Positions 8,285 to 18,143 of a stretch of 64,000 nt of DNA are shown in pieces. How positions within the stretch are numbered: the stretch's first letter is position 1; each line of letters opens with the position of its first letter. The notes beneath the pieces are model-generated. The model worked only from the letters and a program-made list of their open reading frames with translations, did not search any database and was not told the origin of the DNA. This stretch comes from an uncultured Mycoplasmatota bacterium (GTDB taxonomy: Bacteria; Bacillota_I; Bacilli_A; RF39; UBA660), in the NCBI GenBank assembly GCA_900554315.1, contig USGP01000002.1, positions 1-64,000 of the forward strand, written 5' to 3'. A program made the translations under genes and the position numbers.

Positions 8285-8507
8285 TAGCAACACCTCCTGA
8301 TAAAATAGATAAAATAGTATTTAGATTCTGATTAAAAACATCTGCAGCTTTGTCCATTATGGCTTTTATTTCTTCATCAGTTACTTGGTTCACTGAATTT
8401 TTCATTTTTTTATAGCCAGCATAATTCCATTCAAACATATCAGATAGATAATCTAAATCTTTTCCAGTAATTGTATTACTAGGAACTTCTACATAAGAAA
8501 CATTCAT
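8268..8507 (-). CDS. Small CotF-operon protein
   Basis: 79 aa, acidic and helical (GKDLDYLSDMFEWNYAGYKKM, then EEIKAIMDKAADVFNQNLNTILSIL). It starts with an extended VSYVEVPSNTITGKD segment that parallels the PKVEVPTGIACNDKD start of its CotF-like neighbour, so the two may be distant paralogues or partners. AGGAG precedes the ATG. Overlap with the next gene implies coupled translation and matched amounts. No named family is claimed. Confidence 0.65.
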   Translation of the reverse strand: MNVSYVEVPSNTITGKDLDYLSDMFEWNYAGYKKMKNSVNQVTDEEIKAIMDKAADVFNQNLNTILSILSGGVANESTN

Positions 8508-8519
8508 AATCAATCTCCT

Positions 8520-8957
8520 TTATAAATATTTTTTTAATTCTTTTTGTGCTTTTTGTTGGAATTTTAAAAAGTCTTTTGCTAATTTTAAATCATCTTTATT
8601 AATATCATCACTAGCATTATCTACCCTTTTTTGCATTTCAATTTCTCCCATAGATAATCCCTGAATTAATAAATCTGCAATTGCAGAATCACTATTATCG
8701 GTTAAAACCTCCTTAAATATTCCCATAGAAGACATCATTTTAGCCATACTACCCTCTTCTTCAGGCTTTTTATCTTGAGCAACAAGTGCTTCTTTTGCCT
8801 TCTGTTCAAAAGAAGAATAATCCTGAAAAATAGATTCTACAACACCTATAATCTTATTATCTTTTCCTTTCAAGTTTTCCAATAACTTTTGCATAGAAAA
8901 GCGTCCCATAGAAGCATCTTTATAAATCTTCTCAAGCAACTCACATTGTCTATTCAT
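8520..8957 (-). CDS. Helical-bundle protein heading the CotF-like operon
   Basis: 145 aa, nearly all helix. Amphipathic segments (QCELLEKIYKDASMGRFSMQKLLENLK, then KIIGVVESIFQDYSSFEQKAKEAL, then QKRVDNASDDINKDDLKLAKDFLKFQQKAQKELKKYL) suggest a ferritin-like or four-helix bundle, but no metal-binding ExxH pairs are visible. Not recognised as a named family. Only 12 nt separate it from the next gene. GGTGATAAT precedes the ATG. A CATACT box lies upstream, discussed under findings. Confidence 0.6.
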   Translation of the reverse strand: MNRQCELLEKIYKDASMGRFSMQKLLENLKGKDNKIIGVVESIFQDYSSFEQKAKEALVAQDKKPEEEGSMAKMMSSMGIFKEVLTDNSDSAIADLLIQGLSMGEIEMQKRVDNASDDINKDDLKLAKDFLKFQQKAQKELKKYL

Positions 8958-8996
8958 ATTATCACCTCAGTACTAGTATGAATATTTTTTTTACAA

Positions 8997-9446
8997 CTAT
9001 ACTATTTTTTTGATAATGACTTTGTAGCAATCCATAAGAAAAATACCATCCAAAAAAAAAGAGCCGTGACATGGACAATACCACGTTTAATTATAAGAAT
9101 TAAATACCAAATGACGTTTCATATATAAACAAACCAAACAAATTTTATGTCCATTATCTTCATATATTGCATATAAAACTCCATTAATAAGAATATAAGA
9201 AGGATTATTTTTCTTAACTAATGTTTCTTTCGTATAATGAAAAGTGCCAAGAAAATAATAAAGGAAAAAATCTTTGAGATGAAAATAAAACCATATACGG
9301 ACAAGAATAATGTAACAAAAATTCCCCGGCTAATACTCCATTTGTCATTTCCAATCCACGATAACCAGTTCCTAAATACAAATAATTTTAGCTATTGTCT
9401 TACTTAATAACACCACTACCAACAGTTTCATAATCAAAAAAACCAA
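8997..9446 (-). pseudogene. Decayed FAD-dependent oxidoreductase with C-terminal Rieske domain
   Basis: No intact frame, but the minus strand still reads as the end of one protein. FDYETVGSGVIK is followed by two stops, then LGTGYRGLEMTNGVLAGEFL, RFFPLLFSWHFSLYE, a stop and frameshift, ILINGVLYAIYEDNGHK, CLYMKRHLVFNSYN, a stop, and TWYCPCHGS. This matches the DAO-type oxidoreductases of anaerobic Firmicutes that end in a Rieske [2Fe-2S] domain. The second cluster motif CPCHGS is kept, while the first (usually CxHxxC) is damaged. The 5' two thirds of the gene are absent: the region is cut by the terminator of the next gene. This accounts for the only gene-free stretch over 300 bp. Confidence 0.75.
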
Positions 9447-9459
9447 TCATATGATTGGT
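9434..9459 (-). terminator. Terminator of the ATPase/Cys-rich operon
   Basis: Perfect 18-bp palindrome ACCAATCATATGATTGGT (9442-9459) followed on the minus strand by TTTTTTT, directly behind the stop codon. Confidence 0.8.
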
Positions 9460-9462
9460 AAA

Positions 9463-10152
9463 TTAAGAATTAATAATCCATTTAATGATTTCTTTTTTTA
9501 TAGCAAAATACTCTTCTTTTTCAAATTGCATATTACAAATACAATATTTTTTATTAGAAATATGAGCACAAAACATACATTCATGTAAAGATCCACAATC
9601 TTCAATAAATAATGAATTACTAATCTTGCTTGAACAAGATACATTATAACTATTAGAACAACCTGAGGAATCATCTACTCTGATACAAAAACTACAACTA
9701 CCAGATCTCTGAGAAGCTAATAAATATTCACTGCCGTGGCATCCATCTACAAAAACAATGTTTTTGCAATCACTAGAATCACAAGAACGATATACATTTT
9801 CAGAGCGATAAATGGTATCACTTTCTGAAACATTGGTAGAATCAAACACTCTTTCGGTAGTACGATAATTAATTTGATTCCATAATGATATTAACTCTTC
9901 CAAATTATGAATTTCTTTTTTAGGCTGCTCCCACGTTTCCCATTTCCAAGTATTTTTCTCTGTAATATATTTTGTAGGATTAACAGAAGTAGCCCACGTA
10001 TTTTCGCCCGTAAGAGAATCATTGACTTGTTGTGGAAGCTTTATATCAAAAGCAAATTTTTCTAATATTTCATCAATAGAAAAAGGATTTTTGCAATCAA
10101 AAACATTAGAAAAGATTTTGTCAATTACAACGTTTACTTGTGTTTTATTCAT
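9463..10152 (-). CDS. Cys-rich repeat protein coupled to a HerA/VirB4-like ATPase
   Basis: About 229 aa. The N-terminal third is helical with a Trp-rich segment (NTWKWETWEQ). From about residue 110 it becomes a short-period repeat rich in Ser, Cys and Asn (SENVYRSCDSSDCKNIVF, then DGCHGSEYLLASQRSGSCSFC, then CSNSYNVSCSSKISNSLFI). This looks like a small right-handed beta-solenoid with about 15 Cys, ending in ECMFCAHISNKKYCICNMQF and a charged helix. Similar N-K-x-Y-C-I-x-N-x-Q endings occur in uncharacterised proteins of Patescibacteria (from memory). The Cys could bind metal. Start: GAGG is 8 nt upstream of this ATG. The gene overlaps the ATPase stop by 8 nt (ATGAATAA), so the products are probably partners. 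Function unknown. Confidence 0.75.
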   Translation of the reverse strand: MNKTQVNVVIDKIFSNVFDCKNPFSIDEILEKFAFDIKLPQQVNDSLTGENTWATSVNPTKYITEKNTWKWETWEQPKKEIHNLEELISLWNQINYRTTERVFDSTNVSESDTIYRSENVYRSCDSSDCKNIVFVDGCHGSEYLLASQRSGSCSFCIRVDDSSGCSNSYNVSCSSKISNSLFIEDCGSLHECMFCAHISNKKYCICNMQFEKEEYFAIKKEIIKWIINS

Positions 10153-12022
10153 TTTCATCACCTCTCATATTTCTTCTACTAGAAGATTGCTCTAATAACA
10201 CTTCTGTCAATTTAATATTTGGATTAATTTCAAAACCACTTTTTGAAGAAGGAATGCTAACCTCACTCTTAGGAACCGGTTTTACAATTTTTATTTCCTT
10301 CTTTCTGAAGACTGGAACAAAATCAACCGTTTTCCCCTTAAATGCTGGAAGTAAAACACCATGACTTCCCAATCGCATAATACATTCCCTATCATTCAAA
10401 TTAACCAACATAGAAACTCTATTATCTGAAGAATCATGATTCGCTAACTTCATAGAAATATTATTAGACAAATCTATAGCATCCATTCTAGAAACTCGAA
10501 ATACAAAATAATTAATTACATTGGCAAAAATAGAATTTTGTAATTCTTGACTAATTTGAGAAAAATATTGTTGAGCCAAAATTAAAGACAAACCATATTT
10601 TCTAGCTTCGGATAAAAACTTTAATAAAATAGGATTTTCAATAACAGAAACTTCATCTACAACAAAAATAATGTGTTCATCAATCTTTCTATCTTGAATA
10701 AGAGTCATCAGTTGCTGCATAATCAAACCAGAAATAGTTTTAACACAAGAATCACCCAAAACATTTCTATTTAAAGAAAATAAAGTCAAAAAGTTCTGTT
10801 GAATTGCATCTTGTAATGATAAAACATTTTGATCATCCTTTTGAAAAACAGGAATCAACTCCATCTCATCTAAAAAAGCAATAACAGGAGCGATAGCTTC
10901 ATTATAATACTTATTCTTCATTTCATTATAATCAGTCAAAAAGAAATTTGAAATAGTATCTGGTAAATCACCAACAAGTAAATGTTGCCTATATTCTATA
11001 TCAAGTAATAGTTTTCTCAAATTTTTAAAACCAAATTGCTTACGATACAAAAGAAGCAAAAGACTATGCCTCAAAACCCTCTCTAACTTAGAATTAAATA
11101 AATCTCCCATATAAGAGCTAAGTAAAGATAGCAACAACTCTCCAGCAACTACCACATTACCAGAAGTATTTAAAAACAAATTAACACTATGTTCCAAAGA
11201 CTCAAAATCAACAACCAAACTATTAGAAATTCCACCAATATCATCCACTAAAGATGCATGAGGATCGATAACAACAACCTTATATTTTAATCTATAATCT
11301 AAATGACTAGACAAACGACTAATTAATAAACTAAGAAATTTTGATTTACCACTCCCACTAGAACCTACTACTAAAGAATGCTTATCAAAAGAATAACTAG
11401 ATAAATTTAAAAAATAATCATTTGAAAAATATGGAAAAGTAGAAATAGAAAATAAGGCTTGGATAGAATCACTAGAAAATAAAGGTAATGCTTTTTGAAA
11501 ATCTAAATATTTAGGAGGGCCCTGATAAGTATATTTTTTACTTTTAGAAAAATCAATACTAAGCAATTCATCAGCAAACGTTTTAAATAATTTTCTTTTA
11601 ATAATAATATGGTTGTCCAATAAATACAAATAAGCTCTACAAGAAAAGTCATTACCAACAACAAATTTAAATTTTAATTCCAAAAACTTCACATCTTGAT
11701 GAAATTTCATTTTTACCTTATCCATAATATCAAGAATAGAATCTGTAAATTGATTCATATATGGTAACCCACGTTCATAAGAAAAAGACCATTGAACATC
11801 TACTTTACGAAACATAAAATCAGATTGTTCACCTAATACAGTAGGCAAAACAGAATCGGTAACAACAAAATAATGTATTTTATTTACATCACAAGTAACA
11901 TACATAGTAAAACGAGAAAAAGTGCCTAAATAATTTGCTAATTTTAAAAACATAGTATGCCATGATTCCTTGGAAACAAAGTTAGATGTTAAATAAATTT
12001 CATAGACATTGCTTCTTCTCAT
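10145..12022 (-). CDS. HerA/VirB4-like (DUF87-type) P-loop ATPase
   Basis: 625 aa, no obvious transmembrane helix. The N-terminal 200 residues are a mixed domain of unknown role. Then come Walker A GSSGSGKS (220-227), VVVIDPHASL (249-258) as expected after strand 2, Walker B IIFVVDEVS (451-459, Asp 456 and Glu 457), and ILAQQY (481-486) carrying the sensor Gln found in FtsK/HerA/VirB4 ATPases. This is the architecture of DNA or protein pumping motors of type IV secretion and related systems. No relaxase, VirB or membrane channel genes flank it. AAGGAG precedes the ATG. The downstream Cys-rich gene overlaps it. Substrate unknown. Confidence 0.82.
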   Translation of the reverse strand: MRRSNVYEIYLTSNFVSKESWHTMFLKLANYLGTFSRFTMYVTCDVNKIHYFVVTDSVLPTVLGEQSDFMFRKVDVQWSFSYERGLPYMNQFTDSILDIMDKVKMKFHQDVKFLELKFKFVVGNDFSCRAYLYLLDNHIIIKRKLFKTFADELLSIDFSKSKKYTYQGPPKYLDFQKALPLFSSDSIQALFSISTFPYFSNDYFLNLSSYSFDKHSLVVGSSGSGKSKFLSLLISRLSSHLDYRLKYKVVVIDPHASLVDDIGGISNSLVVDFESLEHSVNLFLNTSGNVVVAGELLLSLLSSYMGDLFNSKLERVLRHSLLLLLYRKQFGFKNLRKLLLDIEYRQHLLVGDLPDTISNFFLTDYNEMKNKYYNEAIAPVIAFLDEMELIPVFQKDDQNVLSLQDAIQQNFLTLFSLNRNVLGDSCVKTISGLIMQQLMTLIQDRKIDEHIIFVVDEVSVIENPILLKFLSEARKYGLSLILAQQYFSQISQELQNSIFANVINYFVFRVSRMDAIDLSNNISMKLANHDSSDNRVSMLVNLNDRECIMRLGSHGVLLPAFKGKTVDFVPVFRKKEIKIVKPVPKSEVSIPSSKSGFEINPNIKLTEVLLEQSSSRRNMRGDENE

Positions 12023-12051
12023 AAACGACTCCTTTTGACACTAATTATAAC

Positions 12052-12077
12052 AAAAAAAAGATACTATTTAAAGTATC
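12052..12077 (-). terminator. Terminator of pflB-pflA
   Basis: GATACT, 6-nt loop, AGTATC with TTTTTTTT on the minus strand, overlapping the pflA stop. Confidence 0.75.
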
Positions 12078-12774
12078 TCTCCTTAAAATAATCATATAGT
12101 TGATTACACTTTTCTTTATCCATATCTTGTTTATCTTCATATGGATAAGGAATTCCTAATTTAATATACTTTTCCCTACCAAGTCGATGAAATGGAAGAA
12201 AGTCAACTCTTTCAATATTATGAATATGCTGCAAATAATCAACTAAACTATCCATATATTCACAAGAGTCTGTTATACCAGGAACAACAACTTGACGTAT
12301 CCAAATCTTCTTCTTCATCTTATTACATACATCGATAAAGTGTTCAACTTCCTTCATAGGTAATCCTGTAATATCACGATACCCCTCTGGATCTGTATGT
12401 TTTACATCTAATAAAATCAAATCTACATAAGATAACAACTCTTCATAATCACCAAGTCCAACACCAGAAGTATCTAAAGCAACATGAACATGTTTTTCTT
12501 TTAAAAGTTTACATACTTCGATAATAAAATCTTTATGTAAAAGAGGTTCCCCTCCTGAGAAAGTAACTCCCCCGTTATTTCGAAAATAAGGTTCACATCG
12601 CATAATACGTTTTACTAATTCCTCAGGAGTATAATTATCATCCCTCTTTTTCCACATTTCTGGATTATGACAATATTTGCAACGTAACATACATCCGTTA
12701 AAGAAAACTACACACCGAATACCAGGACCATCGACAAGACCAAAGGTTTCTAATGAATCTATGCTAGCCTTCAT
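12064..12774 (-). CDS. pflA: Pyruvate formate-lyase activating enzyme
   Basis: 236-aa radical SAM enzyme that places the glycyl radical on PflB. The cluster motif CMLRCKYC (Cys 28, 32, 35) has the CX3CX2C spacing. GGVTFSGGEPL (SAM binding) and IRQVVVPGITD are also intact. Length matches E. coli PflA (246 aa). It begins 2 nt after pflB ends and is therefore co-transcribed and coupled. Acts in the cytoplasm under anaerobic conditions. Confidence 0.97.
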   Translation of the reverse strand: MKASIDSLETFGLVDGPGIRCVVFFNGCMLRCKYCHNPEMWKKRDDNYTPEELVKRIMRCEPYFRNNGGVTFSGGEPLLHKDFIIEVCKLLKEKHVHVALDTSGVGLGDYEELLSYVDLILLDVKHTDPEGYRDITGLPMKEVEHFIDVCNKMKKKIWIRQVVVPGITDSCEYMDSLVDYLQHIHNIERVDFLPFHRLGREKYIKLGIPYPYEDKQDMDKEKCNQLYDYFKERYFK

Positions 12775-12776
12775 AA

Positions 12777-15017
12777 TTACATTTTCTCATGGAATGTTCT
12801 AGCAATAACTTCCTCTTGTTGCTTTCTAGTTAATTTGTTAAATCTTACAGCATATCCTGATACACGAATAGTAAGTAGTGGATATTTATCTGGATGATCC
12901 ATAGCATCAATTAATGTTTCACGATTTAATACATTAACATTCAAATGATGTGCTCCTTGAACAAAGTATCCATCCATCAAATTAACTAAGTTTTCTACTC
13001 TTTCTTCTGCAGTTTGACCTAAAGCGTTAGGAACAACAGAGAATGTATTAGAAATACCATCACGGCAACAATTTGCCCAATCTAATTTAGCAACAGAGTT
13101 TAAAGAAGCAATAGCACCACTTTGATCTCTTCCATGCATAGGGTTAGCACCTGGAGCAAAAGCAACACCTGCTTTTCTACCATCTGGAGTAGCACCAGTA
13201 TTAGAACCATATACTACGTTAGAAGTAATTGTTAATACTGATAAAGTTGGATGAGCATTTCTATAACAAGGATGAGAACTTAATTCTTTGTAGAAAACAT
13301 CCAAAATTTCTTTTCCAATCTCATCTACTCTATCGTCATCATTACCATATTTAGGGAAATCACCCTCGATTTCAAAATCAACAGTAATTCCATCTTCATC
13401 ACGAATTGGTTTAACTTTTGCATATTTAATTGCAGAAAGTGAATCTACTGCTACAGAGAATCCTGCAACTCCATATGCCATCAAACGATTTACATAAGTA
13501 TCATGTAATGCCATTTGTCCAGCTTCATAAGCATACTTATCATGCATATAATGAATAATATTCATTGCATCAGAATAGATTCTAGCAACTTCATGCATCA
13601 TCTTATAATATGCAGTCTTAACCTTATCATAGTCAAGCACTTCATCAGTCATCTTTTCAAATCCAGGAATAACAAGTTCACGTTTAACTTCATCAACACC
13701 ACCGTTAATAGCATAAAGTAATGTCTTAGCCAAGTTACAACGAGCTCCAAAGAATTGCATATCTTTACCAACACGCATTGCAGATACACAACAAGCAATT
13801 GCGTAATCATCACCCATACTTGGACGCATAACATCATCATTTTCATATTGAATAGAATCAGTAGCAATACTAACTTTAGCACAATATTTCTTCCAAGCTC
13901 TTGGTAAATCTTGAGCCCATAAAATAGTCATATTTGGTTCAGGAGCACTTTCCAAATTTTCCAAAGTATGAACAATACGATAAGAAGTCTTATTAACCAT
14001 TGACTTTCCTTCTGTAGTAAGTCCTCCTAATGAACATGTTACCCAAGTTGGGTCTCCTGAGAATAATTCATCATATTCAGGAGTTCTCAAATGTCTAGCA
14101 GCTCTTAACTTAATAACAAATTGATCAATAATCTCTTGAGCTCCCTCTTCAGTTAAAGTACCATTCTTTAAGTCTCTTTCAAAATAAATATCAAAGAAAG
14201 CATCTACTCTACCTAAAGACATAGCAGCACCATTATCTTCTTTAATAGCAGCTAAATATCCAAAATAAGTCCATTGAACAGCTTCTTTAGCATTCTTAGC
14301 AGGTACAGAAATATCAAAGCCATAGCTTTTAGCCATATCTTTAATTTCTTGTAATGCTTTATATTGCATTGAAATCTCTTCACGTAAACGGATAGTTTCA
14401 TCATCCATAACTGTAATTTTCATGTTATCCCAGTCACTCTTCTTTTGCTCCATCAAATAATCAATACCATAAAGAGCAATTCTACGATAATCACCAATAA
14501 TTCTTCCACGACCATAAGCATCAGGAAGACCAGTTAATAATTTATTATGACGAGCTTTTCTAATTTCTTTTGTATAAGCATCAAAAACTCCATCATTATG
14601 TGTTTTTACTAAATTTGTTCCCTTAATAAATTTTTCAAGTTCAGGATTCATCTTGTAACCATAAGCTTCAAGCTCTTGATAAACCATCTTAATTCCACCT
14701 TTAGGAACAATACTTCTTTTTCCTAATTTATCAGTTTGAAGACCAACAATTACATCATCATCTTCACTAATATAGCCTGGAGCAAAAGCATTAATTCCAG
14801 CAGGGTGATCCACATCGATATCAATAACGTGTTTTTTTACTTCTTCTTGACACATGTCTTCATATACTTTTAAAACACGTCTAGTCTTATCAGTTGGCCC
14901 ACTTAAAAATGATTCATCACCATCATAAGCTACATAGTTCTTTTTAATGAAATCACTTACATTAATTTCATTACACCATGCACCTTCTTTAAAATCTTTC
15001 CATTGTTCTTGTTCCAT
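12777..15017 (-). CDS. pflB: Formate C-acetyltransferase (pyruvate formate-lyase)
   Basis: 746 aa. Converts pyruvate and CoA to acetyl-CoA and formate without oxygen. The catalytic Cys pair is in AIACCVSAM (Cys 409-410), and the glycyl-radical site is in RVSGYAVRF (Gly about 721) near the C-terminus. The sequence is full length. Start: AAGGTG lies 8 nt upstream of this ATG; the open frame runs 7 codons further to a GTG inside the promoter-proximal region. This gene and pflA are the clearest sign of a fermentative anaerobe. Confidence 0.97.
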   Translation of the reverse strand: MEQEQWKDFKEGAWCNEINVSDFIKKNYVAYDGDESFLSGPTDKTRRVLKVYEDMCQEEVKKHVIDIDVDHPAGINAFAPGYISEDDDVIVGLQTDKLGKRSIVPKGGIKMVYQELEAYGYKMNPELEKFIKGTNLVKTHNDGVFDAYTKEIRKARHNKLLTGLPDAYGRGRIIGDYRRIALYGIDYLMEQKKSDWDNMKITVMDDETIRLREEISMQYKALQEIKDMAKSYGFDISVPAKNAKEAVQWTYFGYLAAIKEDNGAAMSLGRVDAFFDIYFERDLKNGTLTEEGAQEIIDQFVIKLRAARHLRTPEYDELFSGDPTWVTCSLGGLTTEGKSMVNKTSYRIVHTLENLESAPEPNMTILWAQDLPRAWKKYCAKVSIATDSIQYENDDVMRPSMGDDYAIACCVSAMRVGKDMQFFGARCNLAKTLLYAINGGVDEVKRELVIPGFEKMTDEVLDYDKVKTAYYKMMHEVARIYSDAMNIIHYMHDKYAYEAGQMALHDTYVNRLMAYGVAGFSVAVDSLSAIKYAKVKPIRDEDGITVDFEIEGDFPKYGNDDDRVDEIGKEILDVFYKELSSHPCYRNAHPTLSVLTITSNVVYGSNTGATPDGRKAGVAFAPGANPMHGRDQSGAIASLNSVAKLDWANCCRDGISNTFSVVPNALGQTAEERVENLVNLMDGYFVQGAHHLNVNVLNRETLIDAMDHPDKYPLLTIRVSGYAVRFNKLTRKQQEEVIARTFHEKM

Positions 15018-15040
15018 TAATCTATCACCTTCCCACACAT

Positions 15041-15069
15041 ATTATACCATATTAGTATTTCATTCCAAA
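15041..15069 (-). promoter_or_regulatory. Promoter of pflB-pflA
   Basis: TATAAT (minus strand, 15041-15046) with a weak -35 TTTGGA 17 bp upstream. It is divergent from the ssrA promoter about 80 bp away. Confidence 0.55.
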
Positions 15070-15122
15070 GAAAATAATATACATTTTTGCAAACTTTACA
15101 ACTAGATTTTTTTTTAAAAATA

Positions 15123-15131
15123 TGCTATAAT
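15123..15131 (+). promoter_or_regulatory. Extended -10 promoter of ssrA
   Basis: TGCTATAAT, about 11 bp upstream of the mature tmRNA 5' end. No good -35 at normal spacing. Confidence 0.7.
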
Positions 15132-15141
15132 CTACGCATAC

Positions 15142-15521
15142 GGGGCTGTTCCGGTTTCGACGGGAATATTTGAGCACAGATGGCAAGTCGAACACCCACG
15201 TTACGGGTACAAAAAAATAAACGCAAACAAAATTAAAAATGCAGTTGCTAACATGTTTGGCGGAAACCAAGCAGTAGCATTTGCCTAATAAGAATAAGGC
15301 CTGCGCTTTCTTTTATTTCTTACCTAGGAAATAACTGAAGGTTCAAATTTTATAGGTTATAGCTATTTTTCTCCCAAAAAATAGAAAGAAGTAAAGGGAT
15401 AATATATTATCTTGGTCGTTAACTACTTGGATAATATATGAATATAATTAGTTAACTAAACTTGTAGAGGTTTGTGTAGCTTTATTTTCGGACAGGAGTT
15501 CGAATCTCCTCAGCTCCACCA
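15142..15521 (+). ncRNA. ssrA: tmRNA (ssrA)
   Basis: 380-nt tmRNA that rescues stalled ribosomes together with SmpB. The 5' end GGGGCTG pairs with 3' CAGCTCC, the T-arm-like GTTCGAATC is present, and CCA is encoded. The tag frame begins at GCA (15223) after the usual upstream AAC and ends before tandem TAA TAA at 15286-15291. The 21-residue tag starts ANKIKN and ends NQAVAFA, a hydrophobic degron like Mollicutes tags (YAFA). Internal pseudoknot arms are plausible but were not folded. smpB lies 7.2 kb away instead of adjacent. A mobile remnant follows the 3' end. Confidence 0.97.
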
Positions 15522-15563
15522 TTGACGTTTCTGTTCGAACTTTTTCGGACATTGATATATAGA

Positions 15564-15588
15564 AATCAATCGAAAGATTGGTTTTTTT
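15564..15588 (+). terminator. Terminator of ssrA
   Basis: AATCAATC, GAAA tetraloop, GATTGGTT, then T5; 8-bp stem with two G-U pairs, about 45 bp after the tmRNA 3' end. Confidence 0.75.
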
Positions 15589-15628
15589 CTGTTTTAGGGA
15601 AGAAACAAAGTCAGAAAGGTTGGTGTCT

Positions 15629-15904
15629 ATGGTTAATATAATCAAACAAGAAATTGATATGGAAGAATCTTTAAAAAGAAGATTAGATATTATCTGTGAT
15701 TTTTGTAATACTACTCCAAAGATTATCAATGGTAGTATTAGAAAAGTTGATAAAACAAATCTTACATATATTGAGCCACATAGAATTATTATTAAAAACA
15801 TAACATTTCTTGCATTTAATTATTCTACTGATATTTATATTAAAAATTTGAAAAACAAAATTAAACTATCAGAATTAGAAGATTTTATCAATAAAATCAA
15901 GTAA
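15629..15904 (+). CDS. Hypothetical protein of the ssrA-adjacent element
   Basis: 91 aa, not recognised. An N-terminal amphipathic helix (IIKQEIDMEESLKRRLDIICDFC) is followed by beta-rich middle and a C-terminal helix (KIKLSELEDFINKIK). AAAGG lies 9 nt upstream of the ATG at 15629; the open frame extends upstream through the ssrA terminator, which argues against the longer form. A rho-independent terminator follows at 15999. Its position between ssrA and a recombinase remnant suggests cargo or control function of the element. Confidence 0.55.
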   Translation: MVNIIKQEIDMEESLKRRLDIICDFCNTTPKIINGSIRKVDKTNLTYIEPHRIIIKNITFLAFNYSTDIYIKNLKNKIKLSELEDFINKIK

Positions 15905-15998
15905 TACACCACTTCTCAAACAATGGACTTTTTACGACAAATGTTGCATAATTAATATAGGTGGTAACCTAGTTACCTAGAGTCTTACAATGTAGTTT

Positions 15999-16047
15999 AG
16001 AGAAGTGAAAGTATTATCTTAAGTAGTACCTTTACTTCTCTTTTTTT
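15999..16047 (+). terminator. Terminator or attenuator upstream of the recombinase remnant
   Basis: AGAGAAGT(G)AAAG pairs with CTTTACTTCTCT around an 18-nt loop and is followed by T7. A shorter palindrome GGTAAC-CTA-GTTACC lies just before it at 15963-15977. It lies between the upstream ORF and the TTG start at 16076, so it could end the first or attenuate the second. Confidence 0.7.
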
Positions 16048-16072
16048 GAAATTAAAGAAAGGAAGATGATAA

Positions 16073-17526
<1,454 letters not shown>

Positions 17527-17541
17527 TGCTTTATATCATCT

Positions 17542-18081
17542 TTATTTATGTAGATGAGATGGTGCTTCTGTTAATTCTTGATTGCCATTTGCAGATAATT
17601 TAATACTTTCAGGTTCTGTTAAGAAATACATTTTGCCAACTACTGTTTCTCTTATAGATTGTAACCATTTATCATCATCACCAATTATAGATCTACCATA
17701 AGCTGAAATTAGAATAGAGTTTATATCGCCAATCTCATTTATGTTTCTTTGTATAGTACTTGCATCATTATGAACAAATCCACAAGCATCCGAACAAGCT
17801 AAAAGTAACTCTAATGCTTGGAAATCTTCTAAACTTTGTAATTGATTCCAAACTTCACCATTCTTTAAAGTTGTTAGGGTAGATAAACTTATCATAGGAT
17901 GTTCATCAATACCTAACTCTTGTAAAATAGTTGCTATTGTTTGTTTACTTTCTTCTAATTTTCTTTCATCAAAACCAATTCTCATACTTGTTAATATACC
18001 ATTACCAACTACATATGGATCATTTTGACTTTCTGCAAATAATTGCATAATACTATTTTTCATATCTTTAGTACTTAACAT
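17542..18081 (-). CDS. Hypothetical cytoplasmic protein of the element
   Basis: 179 aa, soluble, acidic and helical (MKNSIMQLFAESQNDPYVVGNGILTSMR, then EESKQTIATILQELGIDEHP, then LEDFQALELLLACSDACGFVH). No known motif is recognised. GAGGGGG lies 6 nt upstream of the ATG at 18081. It has its own strong promoter with tandem 12-bp repeats touching the -35 box, so it is likely expressed and regulated. It converges on the broken relaxase gene. Immunity, toxin or replication-control roles are all possible; none is shown. Confidence 0.6.
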   Translation of the reverse strand: MLSTKDMKNSIMQLFAESQNDPYVVGNGILTSMRIGFDERKLEESKQTIATILQELGIDEHPMISLSTLTTLKNGEVWNQLQSLEDFQALELLLACSDACGFVHNDASTIQRNINEIGDINSILISAYGRSIIGDDDKWLQSIRETVVGKMYFLTEPESIKLSANGNQELTEAPSHLHK

Positions 18082-18113
18082 ATAAATCCCCCTCTTCAAT
18101 ATGAATGAGGTTT

Positions 18114-18141
18114 ATTATATCATATTTTTCTGATTTGTCAA
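18114..18141 (-). promoter_or_regulatory. Sigma-A promoter of the element gene
   Basis: TTGACA (18136-18141), 16-bp spacer, TATAAT (18114-18119) on the minus strand, 33 bp from the start codon. Confidence 0.8.
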
Positions 18142-18143
18142 AA

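Noticed and set aside
9463..12022. Complete type IV secretion or conjugation locus
   Set aside because: Only one ATPase is present; no relaxase, VirB6/B8-like or coupling partners adjoin. The MobV relaxase 4 kb away belongs to a separate decayed element.
12777..12900. Glycyl radical enzyme other than Pfl (for example diol dehydratase)
   Set aside because: The adjacent Cys-Cys pair and overall sequence are those of pyruvate formate-lyase, with the matching activase next to it.
15052..15270. 72-aa minus-strand ORF over the ssrA 5' half
   Set aside because: Lies on the opposite strand of the tmRNA and its promoter; no ribosome site or family match.
15448..15801. 117-aa minus-strand ORF across the ssrA 3' end
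   Set aside because: It is the antisense of tmRNA (VELRRFELLSENKATQTSTS), a well-known false ORF, and lacks a ribosome site.
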